Of a stretch of DNA of 64,000 nt, positions 28,096 to 38,300 are shown in pieces (position 1 is the first letter of the stretch; each line of letters opens with the position of its first letter). Under the pieces are notes generated by a model. The model did no database searches. It saw nothing but the letters and a program-made list of their open reading frames with translations, and was not told the DNA's origin. The position numbers were made by a program, and so were the translations under genes. This DNA comes from an uncultured Clostridia bacterium (GTDB lineage: Bacteria; Bacillota; Clostridia; Oscillospirales; Acutalibacteraceae): positions 1 to 64,000 of the forward strand of contig CANQPS010000009.1 of NCBI GenBank assembly GCA_947625785.1, in the 5' to 3' direction.

Positions 28096-28649
28096 ATAGA
28101 AATAAAATATTTATGTACGGTAGTATCATCAGTTAATTCGGGGTGAAAAGCGGTTGCAAGACAATTTTTTTGACGAACGGCAACAATTTTATTATTAACT
28201 GTTGCGAGTATTTCTACTTTATCGCCGACTCTCTCGATATATGGTGCTCTTATAAATACCATAGGTATTTCACCGCAATCGGCAAATGTACTATTTATTT
28301 CAAAGCTTCCAAGCTGTCTGCCATAGGCATTCCTTTTAGCTGTAAAATCCATTGAGGCAAAATATATATTGGTATCATTACAAATTTTATTTGCGAGTAA
28401 TATAAGTCCTGCACAAGTACCAAACACTGCCATACCATTATCAATAAGTGATTTAATTGTATCAAACATATCAAGTTCTCTTAATAGTTTACCCATAACG
28501 GTACTTTCACCGCCCGGTAATATTATACCATCAAATTTTTGTTCCAAATCAGACTTTTTTCTGATTTCAAAACTTGCAACACCAATTTTATCGAGCAGTT
28601 TTTTATGTTCTTCAAAAGCACCCTGTACAGCTAAAATGCCTATTTTCAT
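28086..28649 (-). CDS. pdxT: Pyridoxal 5'-phosphate synthase glutaminase subunit
   Basis: Supplies ammonia from glutamine to PdxS for direct PLP synthesis. The 187-residue class I glutaminase has LPGGEST at the oxyanion region, catalytic Cys79 in VFGTCAGLILL, and the His169/Glu171 pair in AFHPELTDD. Length and motifs are normal. It starts 1 base after the pdxS stop, with a ribosome site AGAGGAATT inside the end of pdxS, so the pair is translationally coupled. Confidence 0.96.
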   Translation of the reverse strand: MKIGILAVQGAFEEHKKLLDKIGVASFEIRKKSDLEQKFDGIILPGGESTVMGKLLRELDMFDTIKSLIDNGMAVFGTCAGLILLANKICNDTNIYFASMDFTAKRNAYGRQLGSFEINSTFADCGEIPMVFIRAPYIERVGDKVEILATVNNKIVAVRQKNCLATAFHPELTDDTTVHKYFISMIK

Positions 28650-28650
28650 T

Positions 28651-29520
28651 TTAAATTCCTCTTTCAGCCATCAAGATTTCAATTTCCTGTTCATTGATAC
28701 CAACCATTGCTTCACCCAAATCTTCTGATAATTCAGCAAGAATTTTAGGATTATTATAGTTTGTAACAGCCTTAACAATAGCTTGTGCTCGTTTTTCCGG
28801 ATTGCCTGATTTGAATATGCCGGAACCTACAAATACACCCTCAGCACCTAACTGCATCATTAAAGCAGCATCAGCAGGAGTGGCAACTCCACCCGCAGCA
28901 AAGTTTACAACAGGAAGTTTACCATTTTGGTGAACATATACTAATAATTCATAAGGAACGCCTAATTCCTTAGCAACATTAAAAAGTTCGTCCTCTCTCA
29001 TTGATTGAACTCGTCTTATTTCGCTTTGCATCGTTCTCATATGACGAACGGCTTGTATTACATCACCAGTGCCAGCCTCGCCCTTAGTTCTTATCATAGA
29101 TGCACCCTCTGCAATTCTTCTGAGAGCTTCCCCAAGATTTCTCGCACCGCATACAAAAGGTACTTGGAACTTAGTTTTATCAATATGGTTTATGTCATCA
29201 GCAGGTGAAAGAACCTCGCTTTCATCAATATAATCTATTTCAAGAGCCTCCAATATTTGAGCCTCAACAAAATGTCCTATTCTTGCCTTAGCCATAACAG
29301 GAATTGAAACAGCTTCTTGAATACCTTTTATCATTTTAGGGTCACTCATTCTTGATACGCCACCCGCAGCACGAATATCAGCGGGAATTCTTTCAAGTGC
29401 CATAACTGCACAAGCACCGGCATTTTCGGCAATTTTTGCCTGTTCAGGGGTGGTAACGTCCATAATTACACCACCTTTTAACATCTGAGCCAAATTTTTA
29501 TTTAAATCATATCTTGACAT
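28651..29520 (-). CDS. pdxS: Pyridoxal 5'-phosphate synthase subunit PdxS
   Basis: Makes PLP from ribose 5-phosphate, glyceraldehyde 3-phosphate and ammonia delivered by PdxT, in a 12+12 complex. The 289-residue barrel is highly conserved: [53 protein letters not shown], and [16 protein letters not shown]. The longest frame opens at 29541, but the ATG at 29520 follows AAAGGA by about 11 bases and gives the family start [14 protein letters not shown]. It has its own promoter, and pdxT follows immediately. Confidence 0.96.
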   Translation of the reverse strand: MSRYDLNKNLAQMLKGGVIMDVTTPEQAKIAENAGACAVMALERIPADIRAAGGVSRMSDPKMIKGIQEAVSIPVMAKARIGHFVEAQILEALEIDYIDESEVLSPADDINHIDKTKFQVPFVCGARNLGEALRRIAEGASMIRTKGEAGTGDVIQAVRHMRTMQSEIRRVQSMREDELFNVAKELGVPYELLVYVHQNGKLPVVNFAAGGVATPADAALMMQLGAEGVFVGSGIFKSGNPEKRAQAIVKAVTNYNNPKILAELSEDLGEAMVGINEQEIEILMAERGI

Positions 29521-29573
29521 ATAATAATATTTTCCTTTCATTTTGTTTTTGCAAAATATATTTTACAGATACT

Positions 29574-29639
29574 ATTATATTTAAAACTGATATGTTTTCA
29601 ATAGCCAGTTTTGTTATAATTTATAATGTCAGTTTTAAA
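29574..29639 (-). promoter_or_regulatory. pdxST promoter inside an 11-base inverted repeat
   Basis: Minus strand: TTGAAA (29596-29601), a 16-base spacer and TATAAT (29574-29579). The arms TTTAAAACTGA (29580-29590) and TCAGTTTTAAA (29629-29639) are perfect inverses 38 bases apart and bracket the -35. They could be paired operator half-sites for a vitamin B6 regulator, but no regulator gene is adjacent. The rest of the gap to the kinase gene has nothing else except the opposite promoter at 29751. Confidence 0.6.
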
Positions 29640-29750
29640 TTATGAGTATATTTATAAAACAATAAAAATATAATTAGCGTATTTTTATTAAGAAAGTTTT
29701 AATATTTTCCATATTCAACAAAATATATAATCGAATAAGATAAAAATGTA

Positions 29751-29779
29751 TTGACTACTGATATAATTAGTAATAAAAT
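29751..29779 (+). promoter_or_regulatory. Sigma-A promoter of the kinase/surface-protein cluster
   Basis: TTGACT (29751-29756), a 17-base spacer and TAAAAT (29774-29779), about 60 bases before the start codon. Confidence 0.7.
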
Positions 29780-29840
29780 AAAATTGGCATACTTTATTTT
29801 AATATATGTTATGTAGTTTGTAAGAGATGTGGTGATGCAA

Positions 29841-31928
29841 ATGAGTGCAATAGGTACAGTACTAAGCGGCAGATATGAAATAATATCTGAACTTGGACGA
29901 GGTGGTACAAGTACCGTTTATCTTGCAAAAGATAAAAATCTTGGCTCATATTGGGCAGTAAAACAAGTTGATGGCGATTTAAATAAAGATATGGATTCCT
30001 TTAAAAAAGAGGTCGAACTGCTTTCGACTTTACAACACTCGGATATACCAAGAATAGTTGATAGAGTTGAAATTGGAAAAGATTATTTTGTTGTGATGGA
30101 TTTTGTTGATGGTACTTCATTAGGGAAAAAGGTTGAGGCAGAAGGACCTCAGCCGGAAGAAAAAGTAGTAGAATGGGCTAAAATGCTTTGTGATGTACTT
30201 GATTATCTTCATAATGTTAAAGGAGCAAATCCAATAGTATATAGAGATATGAAACCGGATAATGTAATGCTTATGCAATCTGGCAGAGTAAAACTTATAG
30301 ATTTTGGTATAGCAAAAGAATGTGAAAGAGGTAAAAAAGTATTAGGTCCGCCTGTTGGCACAAGAGGATATGCTTCCCCTGAACAATATAAAAATTCAAG
30401 TAATATACTTGATGAAAGGTCCGATATATATAGTCTTGGCTGCACTCTTTATTATGTTATAACAGGCATAACTCCGGGAAAACCTCCGAACGGTTTAAGA
30501 CCTTTAAGACAGATTAATCCTCTTATATCAGAAGGTATGGAGTATATAGTAAAAAAATGTACCAACTTTAATCCCGAGGACAGATACCAGAACTGTCGTG
30601 AACTCAAAAAAGATTTAGAAAATATTGGAAAATTTAATTCTTCTTATAAGAAGAAAATGAGTAACAAAATTTTATTATGTGCAGGCAGTTTAGCAGCAAG
30701 TCTTGCATTTCTAATATTGACAATAATTGGGTATAATGGTATGGAAACTCAAAAAGAAAACAGCTACCAAGCATCTTACCAAACTGCGATAGAGTATGAT
30801 AGAAAAGGTGATTATACAAACGCAGCAAAGTATTATCGTGAGGCAATAGGATATAATGACAGTGATTACGAAATATATATAAAATTGTTTGAAACATTAT
30901 TGCCGCATACAGTAAATAATGATGATGAAAGAAAAAATCTTATCAAATCTGCCATAGATGAAATGAGAAAAAGTTATATTGATAATAGTAAATCATCTAT
31001 GTACCATAATACAATGGTTATGTATCAGGTTGTTGTTAAAGGTATGGATATAATAGAAGACCCAACATATGCAAAATATTTGCTTGAATATATAAAGTTA
31101 ATTCAAGAAAGCAACGAATACAAAAATAATACTATTGATAAAATTAGAGTGGACAGTTATTATGTAATTGCATCTAACTGTGCAGATGATTTAACAACAA
31201 AAGATTTTAAAGAATTTGGAAAAGCTCTTGAAGAATTGACTAAATCAATAGATGGCTATAATATGGAGGCAGAAGAAAAAGTATCAAATTACTTTACTAT
31301 TTTAAGAATTTACTGTACCTATGCCACCAAAATTGACAGTGCGTACGATAGGATTATTGATATAAGCAATAAAGCCCAAGAACTTATTGTAAATTCAGAA
31401 ATTGCAATTATAGACGCTTCAAGTGAAGAAACAACAGGTATAGAGTACAGCGAATTGGTATCAATTTATAAAACTTTGGCAAATAGATTATATAGTGGTG
31501 CTAAGTCTACAAGTAACATTGATAAACAAAAATTATTGTATCAAAACAGTATAAAGTGGTTTGAACTTTTGGATACATATAGCGTAGATTTAGATATTGA
31601 TTTGAAATTAGTAAAAGGTAATTGTTATAAAGGATTTTTTGATACATACGATAATAAAAATTCGGACGAGGCTAAAAAATATTTAAATATTGCTGTTGAT
31701 TTATATAAGGCTGTTCTTGATGAAAATAATGAAAATTTTTCGGCAAAGGTGTACTATACACAAGCGTTACTTGCCCAAGAAAAAATTTCTCATAGTACAG
31801 GCAGAGTAAATGAAATAAATACTCTATATAAACAACTGTTAAAGCAGTCATCTGATGCCAGTTATACAGAAAAAACGCTATTTAATGCTTTAAAGGAACA
31901 AATGAAAATGGCAGGATTGGGGGTATAA
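29841..31928 (+). CDS. Transmembrane eukaryotic-like Ser/Thr protein kinase
   Basis: Predicted to phosphorylate proteins on Ser/Thr from the cytoplasmic face. The 695-residue protein has a complete kinase domain (residues 10-265): glycine loop ELGRGGTSTVYLAKDK, K41 in WAVKQV, VYRDMKPDNVM with D136, and LIDFGIAKE with D154, then an activation loop with PVGTRGYASPEQY. The usual HRD is YRD, as in many Clostridial kinases. One membrane span (about 274-296) leads to an outer part of about 400 residues made of TPR-like helices, not the PASTA repeats of PknB/PrkC, so it should sense something other than muropeptides. In-frame starts exist at 29829 (GTG) and 29835 (ATG); 29841 best fits GGTG spacing and the family start. 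The next gene starts 4 bases after the stop. Confidence 0.88.
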   Translation: MSAIGTVLSGRYEIISELGRGGTSTVYLAKDKNLGSYWAVKQVDGDLNKDMDSFKKEVELLSTLQHSDIPRIVDRVEIGKDYFVVMDFVDGTSLGKKVEAEGPQPEEKVVEWAKMLCDVLDYLHNVKGANPIVYRDMKPDNVMLMQSGRVKLIDFGIAKECERGKKVLGPPVGTRGYASPEQYKNSSNILDERSDIYSLGCTLYYVITGITPGKPPNGLRPLRQINPLISEGMEYIVKKCTNFNPEDRYQNCRELKKDLENIGKFNSSYKKKMSNKILLCAGSLAASLAFLILTIIGYNGMETQKENSYQASYQTAIEYDRKGDYTNAAKYYREAIGYNDSDYEIYIKLFETLLPHTVNNDDERKNLIKSAIDEMRKSYIDNSKSSMYHNTMVMYQVVVKGMDIIEDPTYAKYLLEYIKLIQESNEYKNNTIDKIRVDSYYVIASNCADDLTTKDFKEFGKALEELTKSIDGYNMEAEEKVSNYFTILRIYCTYATKIDSAYDRIIDISNKAQELIVNSEIAIIDASSEETTGIEYSELVSIYKTLANRLYSGAKSTSNIDKQKLLYQNSIKWFELLDTYSVDLDIDLKLVKGNCYKGFFDTYDNKNSDEAKKYLNIAVDLYKAVLDENNENFSAKVYYTQALLAQEKISHSTGRVNEINTLYKQLLKQSSDASYTEKTLFNALKEQMKMAGLGV

Positions 31929-31932
31929 CATA

Positions 31933-32376
31933 ATGTATGAATTATTTTTTTATGTAGGTATAGTATTGTGTATAGCTTGTTTTGTACTTTCGATATTTCT
32001 GTTCTTTTCACAAAATGTTATAGGTGCTATTAAATACTTTTTAAAATTGGATAAAAAGATAATGAAAAACGATAGAAATAACAATAATGTTTCTGTACCT
32101 GTTTTAGTACAAAATAATACATTAAACAATCAAAATAATGTCCTTAATGCGAGCCTTTTAAATAGTACTGCCACAAAAAATAATCAAAATATTTCAAAAT
32201 CTGATGATAAACAATCTATTTCTGATTTAAGTTATGAGCCTACTGAGGTTTTAGATTACAGTGCTGATATGGATATTGACGAAAAAACCGAGTTGCTTGG
32301 AGTAGCAAATTTTGCAACAGCATTACTTGATGCGGATAGTACAATAGTTTTACCGAATATTGAAGATGAGGTGTGA
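31933..32376 (+). CDS. Small membrane protein with repeated T-x-(V/L)-L motifs, possible kinase substrate
   Basis: A 147-residue protein that I do not recognise as a named family. It has one N-terminal membrane span (about 5-27), a basic stretch (KLDKKIMKNDR), then an Asn/Ser-rich disordered middle and an acidic tail. In the tail four similar motifs occur: T104-EVL, T119-ELL, T129-ALL and T137-IVL, mostly preceded by acidic residues. Acidic-T-x-(V/I/L)-L motifs resemble kinase sites read by FHA domains in Gram-positive bacteria. It lies between the kinase gene (4 bases away) and the giant surface-protein gene (3 bases away), so it is very likely translated from the same mRNA. Its role as an adaptor or substrate is inference. 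Confidence 0.6.
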   Translation: MYELFFYVGIVLCIACFVLSIFLFFSQNVIGAIKYFLKLDKKIMKNDRNNNNVSVPVLVQNNTLNNQNNVLNASLLNSTATKNNQNISKSDDKQSISDLSYEPTEVLDYSADMDIDEKTELLGVANFATALLDADSTIVLPNIEDEV

Positions 32377-32379
32377 TAG

Positions 32380-35300
32380 ATGGATAAATTTAAAAATAGT
32401 AAAAAGAAAAGAGTAGCATCGGCTGTTTTGACTGCCACTGTATCATTTGCAATATTATTTGGAGATGGCAGTATAGTAAATGCAGAATCTTATGTTAAGC
32501 AAGATGGAGAAAATGGCTTTACTTATTATGAGAACGGAAGTAAAGTAGCATCTCTTGTGCTTGAAAGGCTTAATGAAAATACTCAAAAAGCGATAGTTTT
32601 TACAAAGGATTCTGATGGAATATTTACAGTACATTCATTAACGGTTGTAAGTGATGATAATAAAATTGCTATTACATCAGGTGATGATTTATCTAAAACA
32701 TACTATGTAGGTTTTACAGAAGATAATTCAATAACTTATGAAATGGCAAAAGAAAAGTTTGATAATGCAACTATTGTAAGCGAGGATAAAACAAATAATA
32801 TTTACACAATTAAAAAAGGTGAAAATAGTATTGATATTAAAAAGACAGATGTTGTTATTGATGATAAAGCACCTGATATGGAAATAAACAAAGATACAGA
32901 TAAATATACTTTTTCAGTTAATGTTACAATTAACGCAGTAGATAATTGTGAAGACCCGACAAATGTCCTGCAATATGCATATGCACCAAAGGGAAGCAAG
33001 CCACAAGAGTGGACAACAGATAATAATTTTACAATTTCAAGTAATGGCGAATTTACATTTTATGTAAAAGACAGTAATGGGAATAAAAATCATAAGAGTG
33101 TAGAGATTAAAAACATAGTTACACAAAATGAAAATTACACAATAACTAAATCTGTCGAGCATAATGAAAATACTGAGAGCGGTCCAAGTATTGCAAGTTA
33201 TAATATATCGATAGAAGGTGACGAAAATACAGAATATTGTTATATGACAAGAAACGGTAAAGCTAATTTATTGAGAGAGGATACAAAATTTAAATGGGAG
33301 GATAATTCCCTATACAGTTTAGATGCAAACAATCTTAAAAAATATATTGGTATATTTGAAAAAAATAATGAATTAGTCAATTTGCAAATAGTGAAAACTG
33401 ATGACATAAATCTTAGAATTAATAATTATCAAAAAGATATAGAAAAATCGAATAATAAGAAATATGTCGCTGCTGTTTCTATTACATCAGAGAAAGATGA
33501 TATTTCAATTAATGATATAAAAAATAAGTTATCAGGTGAGATTGAAAACGGTACGGTTTCATTTAGTGTTGATAAGGAAAAAAATCTAATAATAATAACA
33601 GTCAGACCGGAAGAAGATAAAAGTGTAAACGGAGATTTGAAGGTTAGTTATCAAAATGATGATGGTACCGTTGAGTATTTTGTTGTAGAAAATGTTATTA
33701 TTGATACACAAGAACCTGAGGTATCGGTAAAAGATGATTACAAAGATAGCACATATAGAAAAGAATTATATCCTGTTGAAATAGCAGTATCCGATAATAT
33801 ATCAAAAGATATAACCATCAATGCACGATTAGTTGATAGGTTAACTAACAACATAATTGCTGACAATAAAGTCGAAGGTAAAGATTTAAATATAAAAGTT
33901 GAGAAGAATGGTGATAATACCTATATTATCAATGTTGAGGGTGACTATAAGGAAAAAATTAACGCTAAATTGCAGGTAGAAGCTATCGATGAATACGGAA
34001 ATATTAAGACATTTGCTAAGGTTTGCGATTATAAAGTTGATTTTGTAAATCCTAATATAAAAGAATCGGAGATTGAGGATTTAGAAGAAAATCTTGTGAA
34101 TGGTAAGAAATATAATATAAGTGTACAAGCAGAAGATGAAGAGTCTGGTATCGCTAAGGTAGAAATTGTATGTGGTAATAAAAGTATAGAATTATCAGAA
34201 AGCAAAGAAAATCCCGGATATTATGAAAAAAAGGGTGTTATTCTAAGTGAAGAGTTTGAAGACCAAATTTCTGGCGATACTTTGGTATTTAGTGTTAAAG
34301 TTACAGATAATTCGGGAAGAACCTCAACAAAAGAATTAAAAAGTGTAAAATATTATAACTCTATTAAATTAATAAGTTCCAAATGTATGATATCACCAGA
34401 TGATAATGAGTATCTTAACGATGGAGAAGATATAGTTTTAACATATATTTTTGACCATAAAGTAGAAATAGACGATGTTATCGTTAATGGTAAAAAGGGA
34501 ATAGAAGTTTATAATAGCAGTGTAACCCCAATATCCGGAGAATATCAATATAGTGCTATTATTCCTTATGAAAAAATTAAAGATATTCTTAAAGATGGAG
34601 AAGATGTTGTCATATCTATTGTTGCATCTGATGATAATGGAAATAACGAAGAGTTTACATCGGAAGATAAAATAAAATATTATAAAGAATTTGGCATATT
34701 AGATGTAACTTTAAAATCAAATAATAAAACAAGTCCGACAGCTGTCAAAAAGGGTAATAAGTTAACTTTAAACTTTAAAACGAGTAAGGCTATTACAAAT
34801 TTAGATAAGGCAGAAATTCAGATTGGTGGACAAAATGTTGCTTTTACCTCAAAGGATTATGAGAATTGGGAGGCAGAATACACTGTTACAGGAGAAGAAG
34901 GCTGGACAGATACACAAAGTATTACAGCAAATATTACAATAAGAGATAATGCAGGTAATTATGCACATAATGAATTATCAGATACCGATATAACATATTA
35001 TAAGTCTATTAATATTGCAGAAAGAAGTATTTTAATTAAAAACGAAAAAGGAAAAAATATGGTTAAAGATGGGGATAAGGTATTTATTACATTCTCTACA
35101 AATCATAAGGCTGATAGTATTGTTGCTAAAATAGGTGAAAAGGAATTAGAGGCAAATTCAGAGGATCATATAAACTGGACAATAGAATATACAGTTGACG
35201 GGGCTGATGGTTTAGTTGACGATAAAACCTTATATTATGTAAATGATACACTGAATATCAATATTACTGCAAAAGATATTGCAGGCAACTCATATCGTGC

Positions 35301-38300
35301 CGTAATTAAAAGTTTTTCTAATACAGAAACAGTAAGGTATCAAGCACCTGTGCATATAGGCGAAATAAAAGTCAAACCGGATAGTGTAGCTGTTGGAGAT
35401 GAAGTTATAATTAATTTTTCGGTAGATGATACAGTAGAAAAAGCAATAGTTATCATTGATGGAAAAGAATTTGAAGCAACTCCTACAAATAACAGTAAAA
35501 CAAAATGGCAGTTAATTTATACGGTTACAGAAGATAATAATTTTACAGATGTTGCTGATATTCCTATAAGTATTTCCGTAGAAGATATAGCCGGCAATAT
35601 AGATACAAAGAAATTTGAAAAATCAGGCGTAATATATTATGGCGATTTAGCGGTAGATGTTACCGAGATAAAAAGTTCAAATTCTAATTCAGACACCGTC
35701 AAAAAAGGTGACACAATAGACTTAACCTTTGAAATAACAAATGGGCATATAATAGATATTAGTAACCCTGATAAAGTAAATATAAAAATCGGAGGATTGG
35801 CTGCAAAAATAACTGCTGTTGAAACAGAAGAAGGTTCAAATAATAAATTTAAGGCAACAGTTATAGTCGATGATAGTCTTGAAGATTTATCAAATATACA
35901 ATATTCCATATATGCAGAAGATTCCGTTGGTAATAAATATGCGGATAGTAAAGAAACAAATATAATTTATTATTCGGCATTAAGTATAATTGATGGTAGT
36001 ATTAAAGTGGTATCTGATAATGAAAATTCATCTTTGGCAACATTCGGCAATACTTTAAAAGTTGAATTTTTGACAAATCACGAAATCACAAATGAAACAG
36101 TTATTATTAATGGTCTTGAAGTAAATAAAAATGATATAAAATTTATTGATTTTAATGAAGATGGTCAAGCTATATATGAAGCTGTTTTTAAGATAGATGA
36201 TAATTTTTATTTAGGTCAGCCAAATGAAGATGATTTTATTATTCCGATAGTGATATCCGCAACAGATACAGCAGGTAATGAAGTTATATCTGATAATAAT
36301 AGTTTATCTGAAATACTTGTTACATTTGGTGCAAAAGTAAATATTACAAATATTAATATAATATCAAAAAATAATGATACTTCTGTTATAGCACCGAATG
36401 ATAAAATTCAAGTCGATTTTAGTACAGATGATGATATAATCAGTGCAGATATTAAGGTTAAAATCGGGGAAATAGTTATTTCCGAAACTACTTTGGATAT
36501 AAATGATATTCAAGATGTTTATAGTACGATTATTGAAATACCGGACTTTTATACACTTTTAGAAAAAAATGTAATTGATTTAGATGATATTAGCGTAGAA
36601 ATTTCTGTAAAAGATAGATACAGCAATCAAGATAGTCAAATTCAATCTACAACTATAAAATATTATGGTAATATTGAGATAAAAGATATTAAAGTTGTTT
36701 CTGATAATGTTAAAAGGAATGATGTTGCTAAGGATGGTAATATTATAACAGTATCATTTACAACAAATCATACTGCGACAGAGGCAAAAGTAAATATTAA
36801 TGGTAATGTTATTGAAGCTGAGAAAACAGACGGAATTAATTGGTCCATAAAATATGAAATTCCGGAAAATACATTCGAAGATACAAAAAATATTATTGTA
36901 TCCGAAATATCTGTAACAGATATGGCAAGTAATAGCTGCACAGAAAATGATTATATCGGAGAAGTTGTATATTACGCACCTATCGTTGTTTCTGATATAT
37001 CAGTTAATACAAATAACGCAAAAGATGGCACAAAATATGCAAAAAATAATGATATTGTAACTATAAAATTCAGTACAAACCATTCCATATCCATAAAAAA
37101 TATACTTATGGGAAATGGTACAGAATTGAATATTATTTCACCGGAAAGTAAAATAGATAGCAGTATCGAAAATGATAAATATACTTATACAATTCAATAT
37201 ACAATACCTAATGGAACAACTTTAAAAGACATTCAAAATATTGCCGTAAAAGTTGATGTATTTGATATAGCTGAAAATGAAAATTATTTGAATAATGAAA
37301 GTTCGGTTGTATATTATGCTCCTATTGTTATGAGTGATATAGTAATGTCGTCAAATAATGTAAGTAAAAATAGTTATATTGCAAAAGATGGGGATATAAT
37401 AACAGTTAATTTTAATACAAATCATAATGTTGTTGTAGAACAATCGACAATATCAGGTCAAGAAACAACAGTTTCAAATAATGGTAATGTATGGTCCTTG
37501 ACACATAAACTTGTAAACGGAGATGTATTAAACGATAATTCGAATATCAGTACATATGTTAAAGTTTCAGATGCTGCAGGAAATGAAATGGATTACAGGA
37601 ATTTATATGATAATAATACTGTTGTTTATTATAAGCCTATCGAACAAAGTATAAACAATATAACTATGACAAGCAGCGAAACAGATACAAACTTAAATAA
37701 TGGCGATACAATGTTTTGGAATTTAACAACGACACACCCTATTAGTACAGATAATACATATATCGAAATTAACGGAAATAAAGTAAATTTTGTATTATTG
37801 TCAAGCACAGGAACTGAATATATATATCAATCCAGTTATGTTATACCTGCTGCGAATAATTTTACAGATTTTGGAACAATAAATTATAATTTGTTTGTAA
37901 ATGATTCTGCTAAAAATACTACTTATAAAAATAATCAGGATAGAACAACTAAGTTTACATACTATGCGCCAATTCAGATAACAGATATTGCTATTAATAC
38001 AAATAACTCAAATAATGGTACAATGTATGCTAAAAATGGTGATACGGTAACAGTATCATTTACATCTAATCATATGATTAATATTGATACGGCTACAATA
38101 GCAGGTGTTGCAGCAAACATATCAAGCAACAGATTATCAGGCAATAATATGCACTATACTCTTACATATATGGTTACACAAGGTACGCTGTCGGATTTAA
38201 GTGTAGTACCATTTGTATTTACAACATCTGATGCGGCAAGAAATATAACAAGTCCTATAACCAACACCTCTAATGGCGTTAGAAATACAATTACATATTA

